DNA of 37,685 nucleotides, taken from JBBQHX01 sp038324385. GTDB taxonomy: Bacteria > Gemmatimonadota > Gemmatimonadetes > Gemmatimonadales > Gemmatimonadaceae. Within the stretch, counting starts at the first letter, position 1; each line of letters opens with the position of its first letter. Below, piece by piece: positions 1-7,674 of the stretch. The position numbers were made by a program, and so were the translations under genes. The stretch spans positions 1 through 37,685 of the forward strand of contig JBBQHX010000006.1 in NCBI GenBank assembly GCA_038324385.1, read 5' to 3'. The notes below the pieces were generated by a model that saw only the letters and a program-made list of their open reading frames with translations, was not told the DNA's origin and searched no databases.

Positions 1-1
1 C

Positions 2-187
2 CTCGCCGCGCGCATCCGTGATGCGATGCTCGCCTTGAACGATCCCGCGAACCTTCCGCTGCTCCGCGCCATTTACGGCGTCGACGGGCTGGTGGCGACT
101 ACCACCACCGACCATCTGGGCGACTTCGGCGCGGCACTGTCCGCGTTGCCCGGCATGGAACGCACCCTGTTGACGAAGGCGCCATGA
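2..187 (+). CDS. phnD: PhnD-like phosphonate/phosphite ABC transporter substrate-binding protein, 3' end only
   Basis: Only the last 61 codons are present, and the frame is open to the left edge. The tail contains LLRAIYGVDGLV followed by a Asp/Thr-rich stretch and a short amphipathic end, which matches the C-terminus of PhnD-type periplasmic binding proteins (family knowledge: they capture phosphonate, phosphite or phosphate for an ABC importer). Its TGA overlaps the ATG of the next gene as ATGA, so translation is probably coupled. The ATPase and permease that follow in the same direction support the assignment. The ligand cannot be told from this fragment; phosphonate, phosphite and hypophosphite binders all share this tail. 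Confidence 0.8.
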   Translation, partial: LAARIRDAMLALNDPANLPLLRAIYGVDGLVATTTTDHLGDFGAALSALPGMERTLLTKAP

Positions 188-969
188 CCTCGCTCCCGCT
201 CCACCCCGTCGCGACACCCGTGCCTGACGGCCGCGGATGTTCGGTGGTCGTCGACAACCTGACGGCGGGCTACGGCACTGCCCACCCGGTGCTGCGCGAC
301 GTGTCGCTGCGCGTGCCGTGCGGAGAGTGCTGGGCGGTGGTCGGGCCGAGCGGGGGCGGGAAGACGACGCTGCTCCGGTCGCTGCTCGGCCTCGTGCGCC
401 CGACCTGCGGCACCGTCTGCGTCACCACCGGCGACACGCTCGCCGCGGCCGGCCGCGGCTCGATCGGCTACATCCCGCAACAGCTCGGCCTCGTCCGGTC
501 GATGACGGCGCGCCAGAACGCGCTGCTCGGATCGTTAGGCCGGCTGCCGCGCTGGCGTTCGGCCCTCGGCCTCTTCCCGGCGATCGAGATCGAGCGCGCC
601 GACGAGGCGCTGGATGCTGTCGGGCTCGGCGGGCGGGGCGGGGAGCGGGTCACGGCGATGTCCGGTGGCGAGCGCCGCCGCGTCGCGATCGCGCGCGCGC
701 TCGTTCAGCGTCCACGCCTCCTGCTGGCCGACGAGATCCTCGCCGAAGTCGATCGCGTGACCGCACGGGGCATCCTGGCGCTGCTGGAGCGCATCCGCGC
801 CGAGACGGGGATGACCATCGTCTGTGTGGAGCACGACCTGGATGCGGCGTGTCAGTTCGCGCAGCGCGTGGTGGTGATGGCCGGCGGCCGCAAGGTGCGC
901 GAAGCCGCGCCCGATGAGCTCCGCGGTCGTGACGCGAGCGACATCTTCCGCGCCGTTGCGCTCGCCTGA
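184..969 (+). CDS. phnC: Phosphonate-type ABC transporter ATP-binding protein (PhnC-like)
   Basis: This 261-aa cytoplasmic ABC ATPase would power import through the neighbouring permease. All nucleotide-binding motifs are visible: Walker A GPSGGGKTT at about residues 54-62, a Q-loop glutamine near 99-100, signature MSGGE near 159-163, Walker B LLLADE near 179-184 and the switch histidine H217 in VEHD. The D-loop region reads DEILAEVD instead of the commoner DEPxxxLD, a mild departure that leaves the catalytic Glu in place. The start ATG overlaps the stop of the upstream binding-protein gene by 4 nt, and the permease gene begins 20 nt downstream, so this is a three-gene import operon. I call it PhnC from the PhnD-like and PhnE-like neighbours; the ATPase alone would not separate it from other importers. 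Confidence 0.88.
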   Translation: MTSLPLHPVATPVPDGRGCSVVVDNLTAGYGTAHPVLRDVSLRVPCGECWAVVGPSGGGKTTLLRSLLGLVRPTCGTVCVTTGDTLAAAGRGSIGYIPQQLGLVRSMTARQNALLGSLGRLPRWRSALGLFPAIEIERADEALDAVGLGGRGGERVTAMSGGERRRVAIARALVQRPRLLLADEILAEVDRVTARGILALLERIRAETGMTIVCVEHDLDAACQFAQRVVVMAGGRKVREAAPDELRGRDASDIFRAVALA

Positions 970-989
970 CGAGATGGACCGGCCCGGCG

Positions 990-1769
990 ATGTCTGACGG
1001 GGCCCTGCGCTCGGCACCCGCGACGGTGGTGTTGCTCGCGCTCGCCGTCATTGCGGTGGTCTACCTCGAGCTCGATGCCTCGGCGTTGCTCGGAGGTGGT
1101 GCACGCATGGCCCAACTCGCCGGCGACGCCTTCCCGCCGCGCCTGTCGCTCCTGCCGACGGCGGCCCGCGCGTTAGCTGAGACGCTGGCGATCGCGCTGC
1201 TCGGTACCCTGATTGGCGTCGCGCTCGCGCTGCCGATGGGGATCGCCGGCGCGCGAACCTTGTTCCCGGTCTGGATCGCCGCCCCGGTGCGGCTGCTCGC
1301 GGCACTCGTGCGCACCCTGCCGTCGCTGCTCTGGGCCGTCCTGTTCGTGATCCTGCTCGGCTTCGGTCCCCTGGCCGGCGTGCTCGCGATGGCGATGTAC
1401 ACCACCGGTCATGTCGCCAAGCTGCAGTACGAGAGCCTGGAGGGGTTGCCCCCCGAGCCGTTCGAGGCGATTCGCGCGACGGGGGCGAGCCGACTGCAGT
1501 TGGTGCGCTTCGTGGCGCTTCCCGAGGCAGCCAACCAGCTCCTCAGTCAGGGGCTCTACATGTTCGAGTACAACGTGCGCGCCTCGTCGATCGTCGGGTT
1601 CGTCGGCGCCGGAGGGATCGGGTATTACATCCAGCGGCATCTGCAGATGCTGCAGTACGACGGCGTGCTGGCACTGCTCGCGGTGATCTTCGTCGCCATC
1701 GTCGCGATCGACGCGCTGTCGTTGCGCGTTCGGTCGCGCTATCTGACGAGGGTACCCGGACAGGGTTGA
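990..1769 (+). CDS. phnE: Phosphonate-type ABC transporter permease (PhnE-like)
   Basis: This 259-aa inner-membrane protein has about six hydrophobic segments. The EAA loop typical of binding-protein-dependent permeases is visible around FEAIRATGASRLQ and is followed by FVALPEA; that loop docks onto the ATPase. The segment SSIVGFVGAGGIGYYI is characteristic of PhnE/MetI-like permeases. ATG 990 is chosen because the ATG at 973 is out of frame and stops after seven codons. It is the last gene of the importer operon: a perfect 22-bp hairpin follows its stop within 25 nt and the next gene converges on it. No C-P lyase, phosphonatase or phosphite dehydrogenase gene lies nearby, so the substrate remains open. 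Confidence 0.85.
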   Translation: MSDGALRSAPATVVLLALAVIAVVYLELDASALLGGGARMAQLAGDAFPPRLSLLPTAARALAETLAIALLGTLIGVALALPMGIAGARTLFPVWIAAPVRLLAALVRTLPSLLWAVLFVILLGFGPLAGVLAMAMYTTGHVAKLQYESLEGLPPEPFEAIRATGASRLQLVRFVALPEAANQLLSQGLYMFEYNVRASSIVGFVGAGGIGYYIQRHLQMLQYDGVLALLAVIFVAIVAIDALSLRVRSRYLTRVPGQG

Positions 1770-1789
1770 CCTGGACGGCGGTGCCCCGA

Positions 1790-1837
1790 ACGCACGCGGG
1801 GGGACGGGCGCAGATGCGCCCGTCCCCCCGCGTGCGT
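1790..1837. terminator. Bidirectional hairpin terminator, perfect 22-bp stem
   Basis: Bases 1790-1811 and 1816-1837 are exact reverse complements (22 of 22) around the 4-nt loop AGAT. The hairpin lies between the convergent phnE (stop 1769) and the H1-like gene (stop 1861), so it can serve both. There is no T-tract on either side, so classical intrinsic termination is not assured. Confidence 0.8.
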
Positions 1838-1860
1838 CGTGCATCGGAGCGCCAGGCGGC

Positions 1861-2685
1861 TCAGCGTCGCGAGGCCGCCTTGCGCGCGCCAGCGGCGCTC
1901 TTGGCCGTGGACTTGGCGGCCGCTTTCGCCGCAGCCTTGCCGGCCGGCTTCGCCGCCGATCGCCCCGCCGCCGACCGCGGCGCCGCCTTGGTCGACTTTC
2001 CGGCGGCCGATTTGGTGGCGGCTGCCGTTTTTGCCAACTTCACCGCGCCCGTTGTGGTCTTGCCGGACTTGGATGGAGCTGCCCTGGTCGCGGCCGGCTT
2101 GGATGGGGCGGCCTTTGTGGAGCCCCCCTTGGCCGAGTCCGTCACCGGTGCCGCGGCCGGCTTCGACGCCGCTTTTGATGTCGCCTTTGCCGCAGCCTTC
2201 GGCGCCGCCTTGCTCGATGCCTTGCCCGCACGCTCCGCGGGAGCGTCTGCCCGCTTGGGCTCGGGCTTCGCTGCCGGAGCGGCGGGCTGTTTCGCGGCAG
2301 CCTTGCGCGCCGCCGCAGGCTGGGGGACGGCCTCGGGCGGCGAGCCCGATACCGGGGGGAGCGGCGGGGGAGCGGCGACGGGTTTTGCGCCTTCCGCGAA
2401 GAAGTGCTCGCCGTCGGTCGTCGATGCAGGCTCCTCGACGACTCGCTTCTTTGGCCGTCCACCGCGGCCCGAGGGACGCGGGGCGGCCATCAACTCCTCG
2501 TACTCGCGCTTGGCTTCGGCGAGGAGGACCGACAGCTCGTCTCGCTCGCGGCTCCGCCGGCGCTCGAGCTCCGCACGGTAGTGTGCCTGCGCCGAGGACC
2601 GGTCGCCCGGTAGTCCGTTGGACCCCGTCGACGGCTCGTCATCCTTGCGGGCGTCCCCATCGGGCGTCCCCTCCTCGCTCATCAT
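1861..2685 (-). CDS. Histone-H1-like Lys/Ala-rich DNA-binding protein with AT-hook-like motif
   Basis: This protein of about 274 aa is probably nucleoid-associated. The N-terminal third is acidic/polar with a short charged helical stretch (ERRRSRERDELSV). It is followed by GRGGRPKKRV, which resembles an AT-hook with its G-R-P core. The C-terminal half is low-complexity Ala/Lys/Pro/Ser with repeated KAA, KPAA and KSAAG units, like the basic tails of eukaryotic H1 and bacterial AlgP/Hc-like proteins. I set the start at the tandem ATG ATG (2685 and 2682) because GGAGGAAGGG lies directly upstream; an in-frame ATG at 2727 has no comparable site. Low-complexity tails of this kind often vary in length between strains (general knowledge). 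The regulatory target is unknown. Confidence 0.75.
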   Translation of the reverse strand: MMSEEGTPDGDARKDDEPSTGSNGLPGDRSSAQAHYRAELERRRSRERDELSVLLAEAKREYEELMAAPRPSGRGGRPKKRVVEEPASTTDGEHFFAEGAKPVAAPPPLPPVSGSPPEAVPQPAAARKAAAKQPAAPAAKPEPKRADAPAERAGKASSKAAPKAAAKATSKAASKPAAAPVTDSAKGGSTKAAPSKPAATRAAPSKSGKTTTGAVKLAKTAAATKSAAGKSTKAAPRSAAGRSAAKPAGKAAAKAAAKSTAKSAAGARKAASRR

Positions 2686-2697
2686 CCCTTCCTCCGT
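2686..2697 (-). promoter_or_regulatory. Strong ribosome binding site fixing the start of the H1-like gene
   Basis: On the minus strand these bases read ACGGAGGAAGGG directly before ATGATG. GGAGG is 5 nt from the first ATG and 8 nt from the second. This supports initiation at 2685 or 2682 rather than at the in-frame ATG at 2727. It is one of the few clear Shine-Dalgarno sites in the window. Confidence 0.7.
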
Positions 2698-2753
2698 ATG
2701 GCGTCCCTCGTCCACGAGGCGGGCCATTGAGCCGCGCTCGTCACTGTCACAAT

Positions 2754-2903
2754 CCCCCGGCGAAGGTGGCGCCCGCCCCGGGGGTCCGGCTATTGCCCGC
2801 GTCCTACGCGAGCCCTACATTCTCACCGGCAGCCGCATGCTTTCGCCTTCGAGCTGGCGGCGGTTGCCCGAGCCCCAGGCGCACAGCCTGGGGTTTCGTT
2901 GTT
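2754..2903 (+). promoter_or_regulatory. Candidate structured leader RNA with terminator upstream of the antiporter
   Basis: Four consecutive hairpins can be drawn on the plus strand. H1 pairs 2754-2760 with 2778-2784 (7 of 7), with an inner GGTGG/CCGCC stem. H2 has the perfect stem 2798-2802/2806-2810 closed by GGCT/AGCC at 2788-2791/2811-2814. H3 pairs 2826-2833 with 2853-2860 (7 of 8). H4 pairs 2873-2880 with 2886-2893 (8 of 8, extendable by two) and is followed by TTTCGTTGTT. H4 looks like an intrinsic terminator, although the antiporter start is about 155 nt further on. The layout fits a terminator-controlled leader (riboswitch-like) or an independent small RNA. GC-rich DNA folds easily by chance, and I cannot match the sequence to a known class. 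Confidence 0.4.
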
Positions 2904-3057
2904 CCCGGGCGTTCCCACGCTCGCCCGGCGGCCCGTCGACTTCCGGGGCACCGCTCCCAGCTCCCGACGGCCGTCCCGCAGTCCCCGCGAAGCCGTCCGC
3001 GCTTCCCCTGATGATGGCCGCACGGTCGCGGCATCACCCGCTCGCCCGAGATCGCGC

Positions 3058-5265
3058 ATGGATCCGTGGACCCTGCCGCCGATCCCCGGCCACAGCATTT
3101 TCCTCCTGCTGGTCCAGCTCGCGCTCCTGCTGCTGCTGGCGCGCGGGCTCTCGGAAGTCATGCGTCGGCTGGGGCAGCCCGCGGTGATCGGCGAACTCCT
3201 CGCCGGTATCCTACTCGGTCCGACCGTTCTCGGACATTTCTCGCCCGATCTTTTTCTCGCAATCTTTCCGCAGGACGTCGCGCAATTCCATCTGCTCGAG
3301 ACCATTTCCTGGCTCGGCATGGTGCTGCTGCTCCTCCTGACCGGGTTCGAAACCGATCTGCAGGTCGTTCGGCGCCTGGGCAGCTCGGCCCTTTTCACGT
3401 CGTTGGGCGGACTGACCGTCACGTTCACCGCCGGGATCACTGTCGGCTTCCTGCTCCCCGATCAGTACCTCGTGGATCCGGCCGATCGCGCAATCTTCGC
3501 CGCGTTCCTCGCCACGTCCATGGCGATCACCGCAATGCCGGTGCTTGCGAAGATCCTCATCGATCTCAACCTGATCAAGCGCAACATCGGCGTCGTCATC
3601 CTGTCGGCCGGGGTGCTCGACGACACGGTGGGGTGGCTCGTGCTGTCGGTGATCGCCGGTATCGCCTCCGCGGGGGTGTTCTCGGGTACGCGCCTCGCGC
3701 TGACCGTGGCCGGGTTGGCCGTTTTTCTGCTGGTCACGCGCTACATCACCTTCCCGATCTTCGCCCGCACGCTGCGCTACGTCAACGCGCACGTGAAGCT
3801 CGCGGGCGCCGACGTGACGCTGATCCTGGTCTTCACGTTCATCGGCGCCTCGGTCACGGAAGCGCTCGGCGTGCACGCCGTGTTCGGCGCGTTTGTTACC
3901 GGGTTGATGATTCGGCAGGTGCCGCGCGTCAAGGGGTCGTCGCTTCACGCCCTCGAGACATTCGTTCTCGCCGCGCTGTCGCCGATCTTCTTCGCCTTCG
4001 TGGGTCTCAAGGTCAACCTCTGGTCGCTGACCGGGTGGCAGCTTCCGGCGCTGGTCATCGGCGTCGCGATGGCGGCCAAGCTCGTCGGTTGCTACCTCGG
4101 GGCCCGCGCCGGCAAGCTGTCCCACTGGGAGGCGCTGGCGATCGGCTTCGGCATGAACGCGCGAGGTGCGATGGAGCTCATCGTCGCGCTGATCGGCCTC
4201 TCGCTCGGATTGCTCACGCCGGAGATGTACTCGACCATCGTGCTCGTGGCGGTGGTGACGTCGTTCCTGGCACCGCTCCTGATGCGGGCCGTCCAGCACA
4301 AGCTCCCGATGAGCGAGGAGGAACGTCGCCGCATCGAGGACGACGGGCGTTCGCGTCTGATTCCCGGCGGCCCGCTGCGAATCCTCATCCCCACCGCCGG
4401 CGGCGGCAACGCGATGGGCGCGTTCGCCCTCGCCGCGCCGCTCGTGCAGGCGACGTCCGGATCGCTCACCGCGCTGTATGTCGAACGTGGCAACGGCGCG
4501 AGCGGCGTCCGGAGCCTCGCGCGCCGCTTCGGCGGTCAGCCGTCGCTGGCGGGGAAGGGGATGGAGACGCACCTGGCCGACGCGGCCGGCTTGCTCGGCG
4601 AGCAGAGCGGAAAGCTCCTCGCCATCAAGCACGTGCAGAGTGACGATCTCGCCAGGGCGATTCTCGACGAGCAGACGCGCGACTATGACCTGCTGATGAT
4701 GGGCGCCGCCCCGCGCCATCTCGGCGTGCGTTCGATGATCACCGACGTGCTCGAACGGGGGATGCTGCCGACGGTGATTGTCCGTGCCGCCGAGTCCGGG
4801 CTGCCGGCGCGGTTCGAGCACATCGTGGTGCCGATCAACGGCAGCGTCTTCTCTCGTACGGCGGCGGAGTTCGCCCTGGCGTACGCCCAGGCCGCCTCGG
4901 CCCGGGTCACCCTGCTTCATGTGATCGACGAGACGCGGATCGTCGCCGGCTCGCTCCCGGTGCCGGACCATCGTGTGGCGCACATGTTGGGCGACGACGA
5001 AGCTAGCGGAGTCGAGGCACGCATCCGCGGCGATTTCGACGGCCTCGCCGCCGCGTACGGAGTGCCGCTGTCGGTGCGCGTGCTGGGGAGCGGTGATCCG
5101 AGCGGCACGATCATCGAGGAGTCGCGGCGCGGCGAATTCGACCTGCTCGTTCTTGGCGCCGAGAGCAAGCTGCTGTCGCAGCCACTTTTCTTCGGACAGG
5201 GCACGGCGGCGATCGTCGAACGGGCCGGTTGCTCGACCGCGGTGGTCGTGCCGCGGTTCGGGTAA
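3058..5265 (+). CDS. CPA2-family cation:proton antiporter with C-terminal universal stress protein domains
   Basis: This 735-aa protein probably exchanges Na+ or K+ for H+ across the inner membrane. Residues about 1-415 form the multi-pass antiporter domain: GQPAVIGELLAGILLGPTVLG (residues 39-59) is a CPA2 hallmark, MAITAMPVLAKIL follows near 155-167, and the ion-site pair DD is at 188-189 in GVLDDTVGW. A double Asp is usual in electrogenic family members such as NapA (family knowledge). The cytoplasmic tail holds two UspA-like domains, one beginning near LRILIPTAGGG and one near FEHIVVPINGS. The second ends in a G-rich nucleotide-site-like segment and AVVVP. ATG 3058 starts just before the first membrane helix; the frame is open upstream but that part lacks coding character. 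The preceding leader may control it. Confidence 0.88.
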   Translation: MDPWTLPPIPGHSIFLLLVQLALLLLLARGLSEVMRRLGQPAVIGELLAGILLGPTVLGHFSPDLFLAIFPQDVAQFHLLETISWLGMVLLLLLTGFETDLQVVRRLGSSALFTSLGGLTVTFTAGITVGFLLPDQYLVDPADRAIFAAFLATSMAITAMPVLAKILIDLNLIKRNIGVVILSAGVLDDTVGWLVLSVIAGIASAGVFSGTRLALTVAGLAVFLLVTRYITFPIFARTLRYVNAHVKLAGADVTLILVFTFIGASVTEALGVHAVFGAFVTGLMIRQVPRVKGSSLHALETFVLAALSPIFFAFVGLKVNLWSLTGWQLPALVIGVAMAAKLVGCYLGARAGKLSHWEALAIGFGMNARGAMELIVALIGLSLGLLTPEMYSTIVLVAVVTSFLAPLLMRAVQHKLPMSEEERRRIEDDGRSRLIPGGPLRILIPTAGGGNAMGAFALAAPLVQATSGSLTALYVERGNGASGVRSLARRFGGQPSLAGKGMETHLADAAGLLGEQSGKLLAIKHVQSDDLARAILDEQTRDYDLLMMGAAPRHLGVRSMITDVLERGMLPTVIVRAAESGLPARFEHIVVPINGSVFSRTAAEFALAYAQAASARVTLLHVIDETRIVAGSLPVPDHRVAHMLGDDEASGVEARIRGDFDGLAAAYGVPLSVRVLGSGDPSGTIIEESRRGEFDLLVLGAESKLLSQPLFFGQGTAAIVERAGCSTAVVVPRFG

Positions 5266-5340
5266 CGCCGCTGCCGGCGGACTACAGGCACCGGGCGGGA
5301 TTTTACCCGGGCGCCTCCCCAAACGTCTAGCCTGAACAAT

Positions 5341-5368
5341 CGGGTTCCCGCTCAGCGTGGGGGACCCG
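5341..5368 (+). other. 9-bp hairpin in the gap between antiporter and HD-GYP gene
   Basis: Bases 5341-5349 pair with 5360-5368 (one G-T pair) in the 251-bp gap 5266-5516. It could be a late terminator for the antiporter gene, 76 nt past its stop, or part of a leader for the next gene. There is no T-tract. The rest of the gap shows nothing I can name. Confidence 0.3.
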
Positions 5369-5516
5369 CCGTATTCGGGCGCACGGCCGGCTCCGGTGGC
5401 CGTCGTCCGCTGTCGACGAACCGGCAGCCCGACCCGCACTCCCGCGCAGGAGATCCGGCAGTGCCGCACCCGTCCCCCCGATTCGCTCCTCGTCGCCGCA
5501 CCCGCGGTGTGCCCGC

Positions 5517-7571
5517 GTGAGGCCGCTCCTGATCGTCGGCACCACGTCCGGCGACGCCGACCTCACGTACGGGCGCCGGCGTGAGGACATCGAGGTGGCG
5601 CGGGTGCCCGCCTTGCCGGCGCCCGGCGCGATCGACCGGGACCGGCCGACGGTGATCGTCGTGGACACGGTGTTGCTCGCCACCGTGCATGACCCGGAAC
5701 GCCGACTGGCCGAACTCGCCCGGACCTGCGCGATCGTCGGCCGCGGCCAGGCCTGGGAACAGGAACCGTCAGTCGGACTTCCCGCGTCGCTATTCACGGC
5801 GTTCGTCCCAGGCGGCGCGTCGAGTACCACGATGCGCTCCGCCGTGCACGGCGCCTTCCGTCACGCGCTCGCGCTACACGGCGAGCGGCGGGCGCGTCGT
5901 GAGGCGGAACGCCGCCGGCGCGAGCTCGGCGAGCTGGCCGAGGTCGGCGTCGCGCTGGCCAACGAGCGCGACCTGTCGCGGCTGCTGACGCTGGTGTTGT
6001 CTCAGGCGCGCCGCCTGACGACGTGCGACGCCGCCTCGCTCTATCTGGTGGAGCGGGGCGATGACGGGGCACCGGCGAGTCTGCGGTTCAAGCTGACGCA
6101 GAACCATTCGCGACCGGATCTCGCGTTCGAGGAGTTCTCCCTTCCGGTGGATGCGACGAGCCTCGCGGGACACGTCGCGCTCACGGGCGAGGCGTTGTGC
6201 ATTGCCGACGTGGCGACGCTCGGCCCCGAGGTGCCGTACGCGGTCAACCGGTCGTTCGATCACCGCACGGGGTATCGCACGAAGAGCATGCTCGTGCTCC
6301 CGCTGACGACGCATCGCGACGAGGTGATCGGCGTCCTGCAGTTGATCAACCGGAAGCGCGACGCCGGCGCGGTGCTCTGCGACGCCGAGGTCGCCGAACG
6401 GGAGGTGATGCCGTTCACCCTCGACGCGATGGAGCCGGCCAATGCCCTGGCGGCACACGCCGCCGTCGCGATCGAGAACGGCATTCTCTACGAGAGCATC
6501 GAACGGCTGTTCGAGGGGCTCGTGACGGCCGCGGTCACGGCGATCGAATCGCGCGATCCAGCCACGTCCGGGCACTCTGCGCGCGTGGCGGCCCTGACGG
6601 TCGGACTGGCCGAGGCGCTGGAGCAGGCGCCGGGACGGTATGCCGGCGTGCGTTTCTCGGCGGAGCAGCTACGCGAGATTCGATATGCCGCGCTGCTGCA
6701 CGACTTCGGTAAGGTCGCCGTGCCGGAAGCGGTGTTGGTCAAGGGGGCGAAGCTGTATCCCGCCGACCTGGAGCGGATCCGTGCGCGGATGGAGCTGCTG
6801 ATCGCCCGCGAGGATCAGTACTTCGAGGCCGCCCGTGCCGATCGCCTGCTGCGCCATGGGCAGTACGACTACGAGCGCACGATCGAGGCACTGGCTGCGG
6901 GGCGTGATGCGAGGGCGGCGAGCCTGCGGAGCTTTCTCGCGGACGTGGAGTGCGCCAACGCCGGCGACCCTCCGTATCGTGATGATGCGGCCCGCCTGAC
7001 GGCTCTGGTCTCGCGCCGCTTTCGCGATGGGCGTGGTAACGAGCACGCACTCGTGCTCCCGGAGGAGGCGGAGCTGCTGACCATTCCGCGCGGCACGCTC
7101 GACGCGACGGAGCGCCGGTTGCTGGAGTCGCATGTCGCGCACAGCTACCGGTTCCTGCAGGCGATTCCCTGGACGCGCCAACTCGCCGGCATTCCCGAGA
7201 TCGCCTACGCGCATCACGAGAAGCTCAACGGGACCGGCTATCCGCGCGGGCTTCGCGAGGCCGAGATCCCGCTGGCGGCGCGCATCATGGCGATCGCCGA
7301 CGTGTACGACGCGCTGACTTCGGCCGATCGAAGCTATCGTGCGGCCGCCTCGCCGGTGCTCGCGCTCGACATCCTGCAGAGCGAGGCGATGGCGGGCGAG
7401 CTGGATCTGGAGCTGCTGACGGTCTTTCGCGAGAGGCGTGTCTACGAGATCACCTCGCCCGAGCGGTGGATCGCCGCGCGTGAGGCGCGGGTGGCACTTG
7501 CGCTGGCCTCCGACGCACCACTCCCGACGCGAACGGCCGCCGGCGCGCAGCGTCCGGGCTCACCGAGCTGA
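5517..7571 (+). CDS. GAF and HD-GYP domain signalling protein with an enlarged HD region
   Basis: This 684-aa cytoplasmic protein is probably a cyclic-di-GMP phosphodiesterase. Residues 1-110 are alpha/beta in character and may be a degenerate receiver domain. A charged helix rich in Arg/Glu follows near 118-140, then a GAF sensor domain at about 145-327. The HD-GYP domain runs from about 330 to 655: HDFGK at 395-399, HHE at 566-568 and GTGYP at 572-576. Metal-ligand and GYP motifs look intact, though the usual DGxGYP reads NGTGYP. The spacing from HD to HHE is 171 residues; roughly 65-70 is usual in HD-GYP proteins, so about 100 residues are inserted, rich in Arg and Glu. The start is GTG 5517 with no clear ribosome site. 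The gene converges on the OmpA gene and appears monocistronic. Confidence 0.85.
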   Translation: MRPLLIVGTTSGDADLTYGRRREDIEVARVPALPAPGAIDRDRPTVIVVDTVLLATVHDPERRLAELARTCAIVGRGQAWEQEPSVGLPASLFTAFVPGGASSTTMRSAVHGAFRHALALHGERRARREAERRRRELGELAEVGVALANERDLSRLLTLVLSQARRLTTCDAASLYLVERGDDGAPASLRFKLTQNHSRPDLAFEEFSLPVDATSLAGHVALTGEALCIADVATLGPEVPYAVNRSFDHRTGYRTKSMLVLPLTTHRDEVIGVLQLINRKRDAGAVLCDAEVAEREVMPFTLDAMEPANALAAHAAVAIENGILYESIERLFEGLVTAAVTAIESRDPATSGHSARVAALTVGLAEALEQAPGRYAGVRFSAEQLREIRYAALLHDFGKVAVPEAVLVKGAKLYPADLERIRARMELLIAREDQYFEAARADRLLRHGQYDYERTIEALAAGRDARAASLRSFLADVECANAGDPPYRDDAARLTALVSRRFRDGRGNEHALVLPEEAELLTIPRGTLDATERRLLESHVAHSYRFLQAIPWTRQLAGIPEIAYAHHEKLNGTGYPRGLREAEIPLAARIMAIADVYDALTSADRSYRAAASPVLALDILQSEAMAGELDLELLTVFRERRVYEITSPERWIAAREARVALALASDAPLPTRTAAGAQRPGSPS

Positions 7572-7618
7572 CGGTCGTCCGCCGGTGTTGCGCCCGAGGT
7601 GACGACAGATGGAGAAAG

Positions 7619-7658
7619 CAACGAGCCCCGACGCCGGTACCGGCGTCGGGGCTCGTTG
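7619..7658. terminator. Perfect 40-bp palindromic terminator between convergent genes
   Basis: Bases 7619-7638 and 7639-7658 are exact reverse complements with no spacer, centred on GGTACC. On the minus strand the stem is followed by CTTTCTCC, which gives a weak U-run for the OmpA gene (stop 7675). On the plus strand it lies 47 nt after the HD-GYP stop. Confidence 0.85.
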
Positions 7659-7674
7659 TTCAGTGCGGCGCAGG

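Noticed and set aside
3211..5469. A 752-codon open frame on the minus strand over the antiporter gene
   Set aside because: The composition is Arg/Glu/His-rich without motifs. It is the antisense of a clearly conserved antiporter, a normal by-product of G/C-rich third positions.
5266..5516. c-di-GMP (GEMM) riboswitch upstream of the HD-GYP gene
   Set aside because: Only a single 9-bp hairpin is visible. I do not find the conserved core elements of GEMM-I or GEMM-II.
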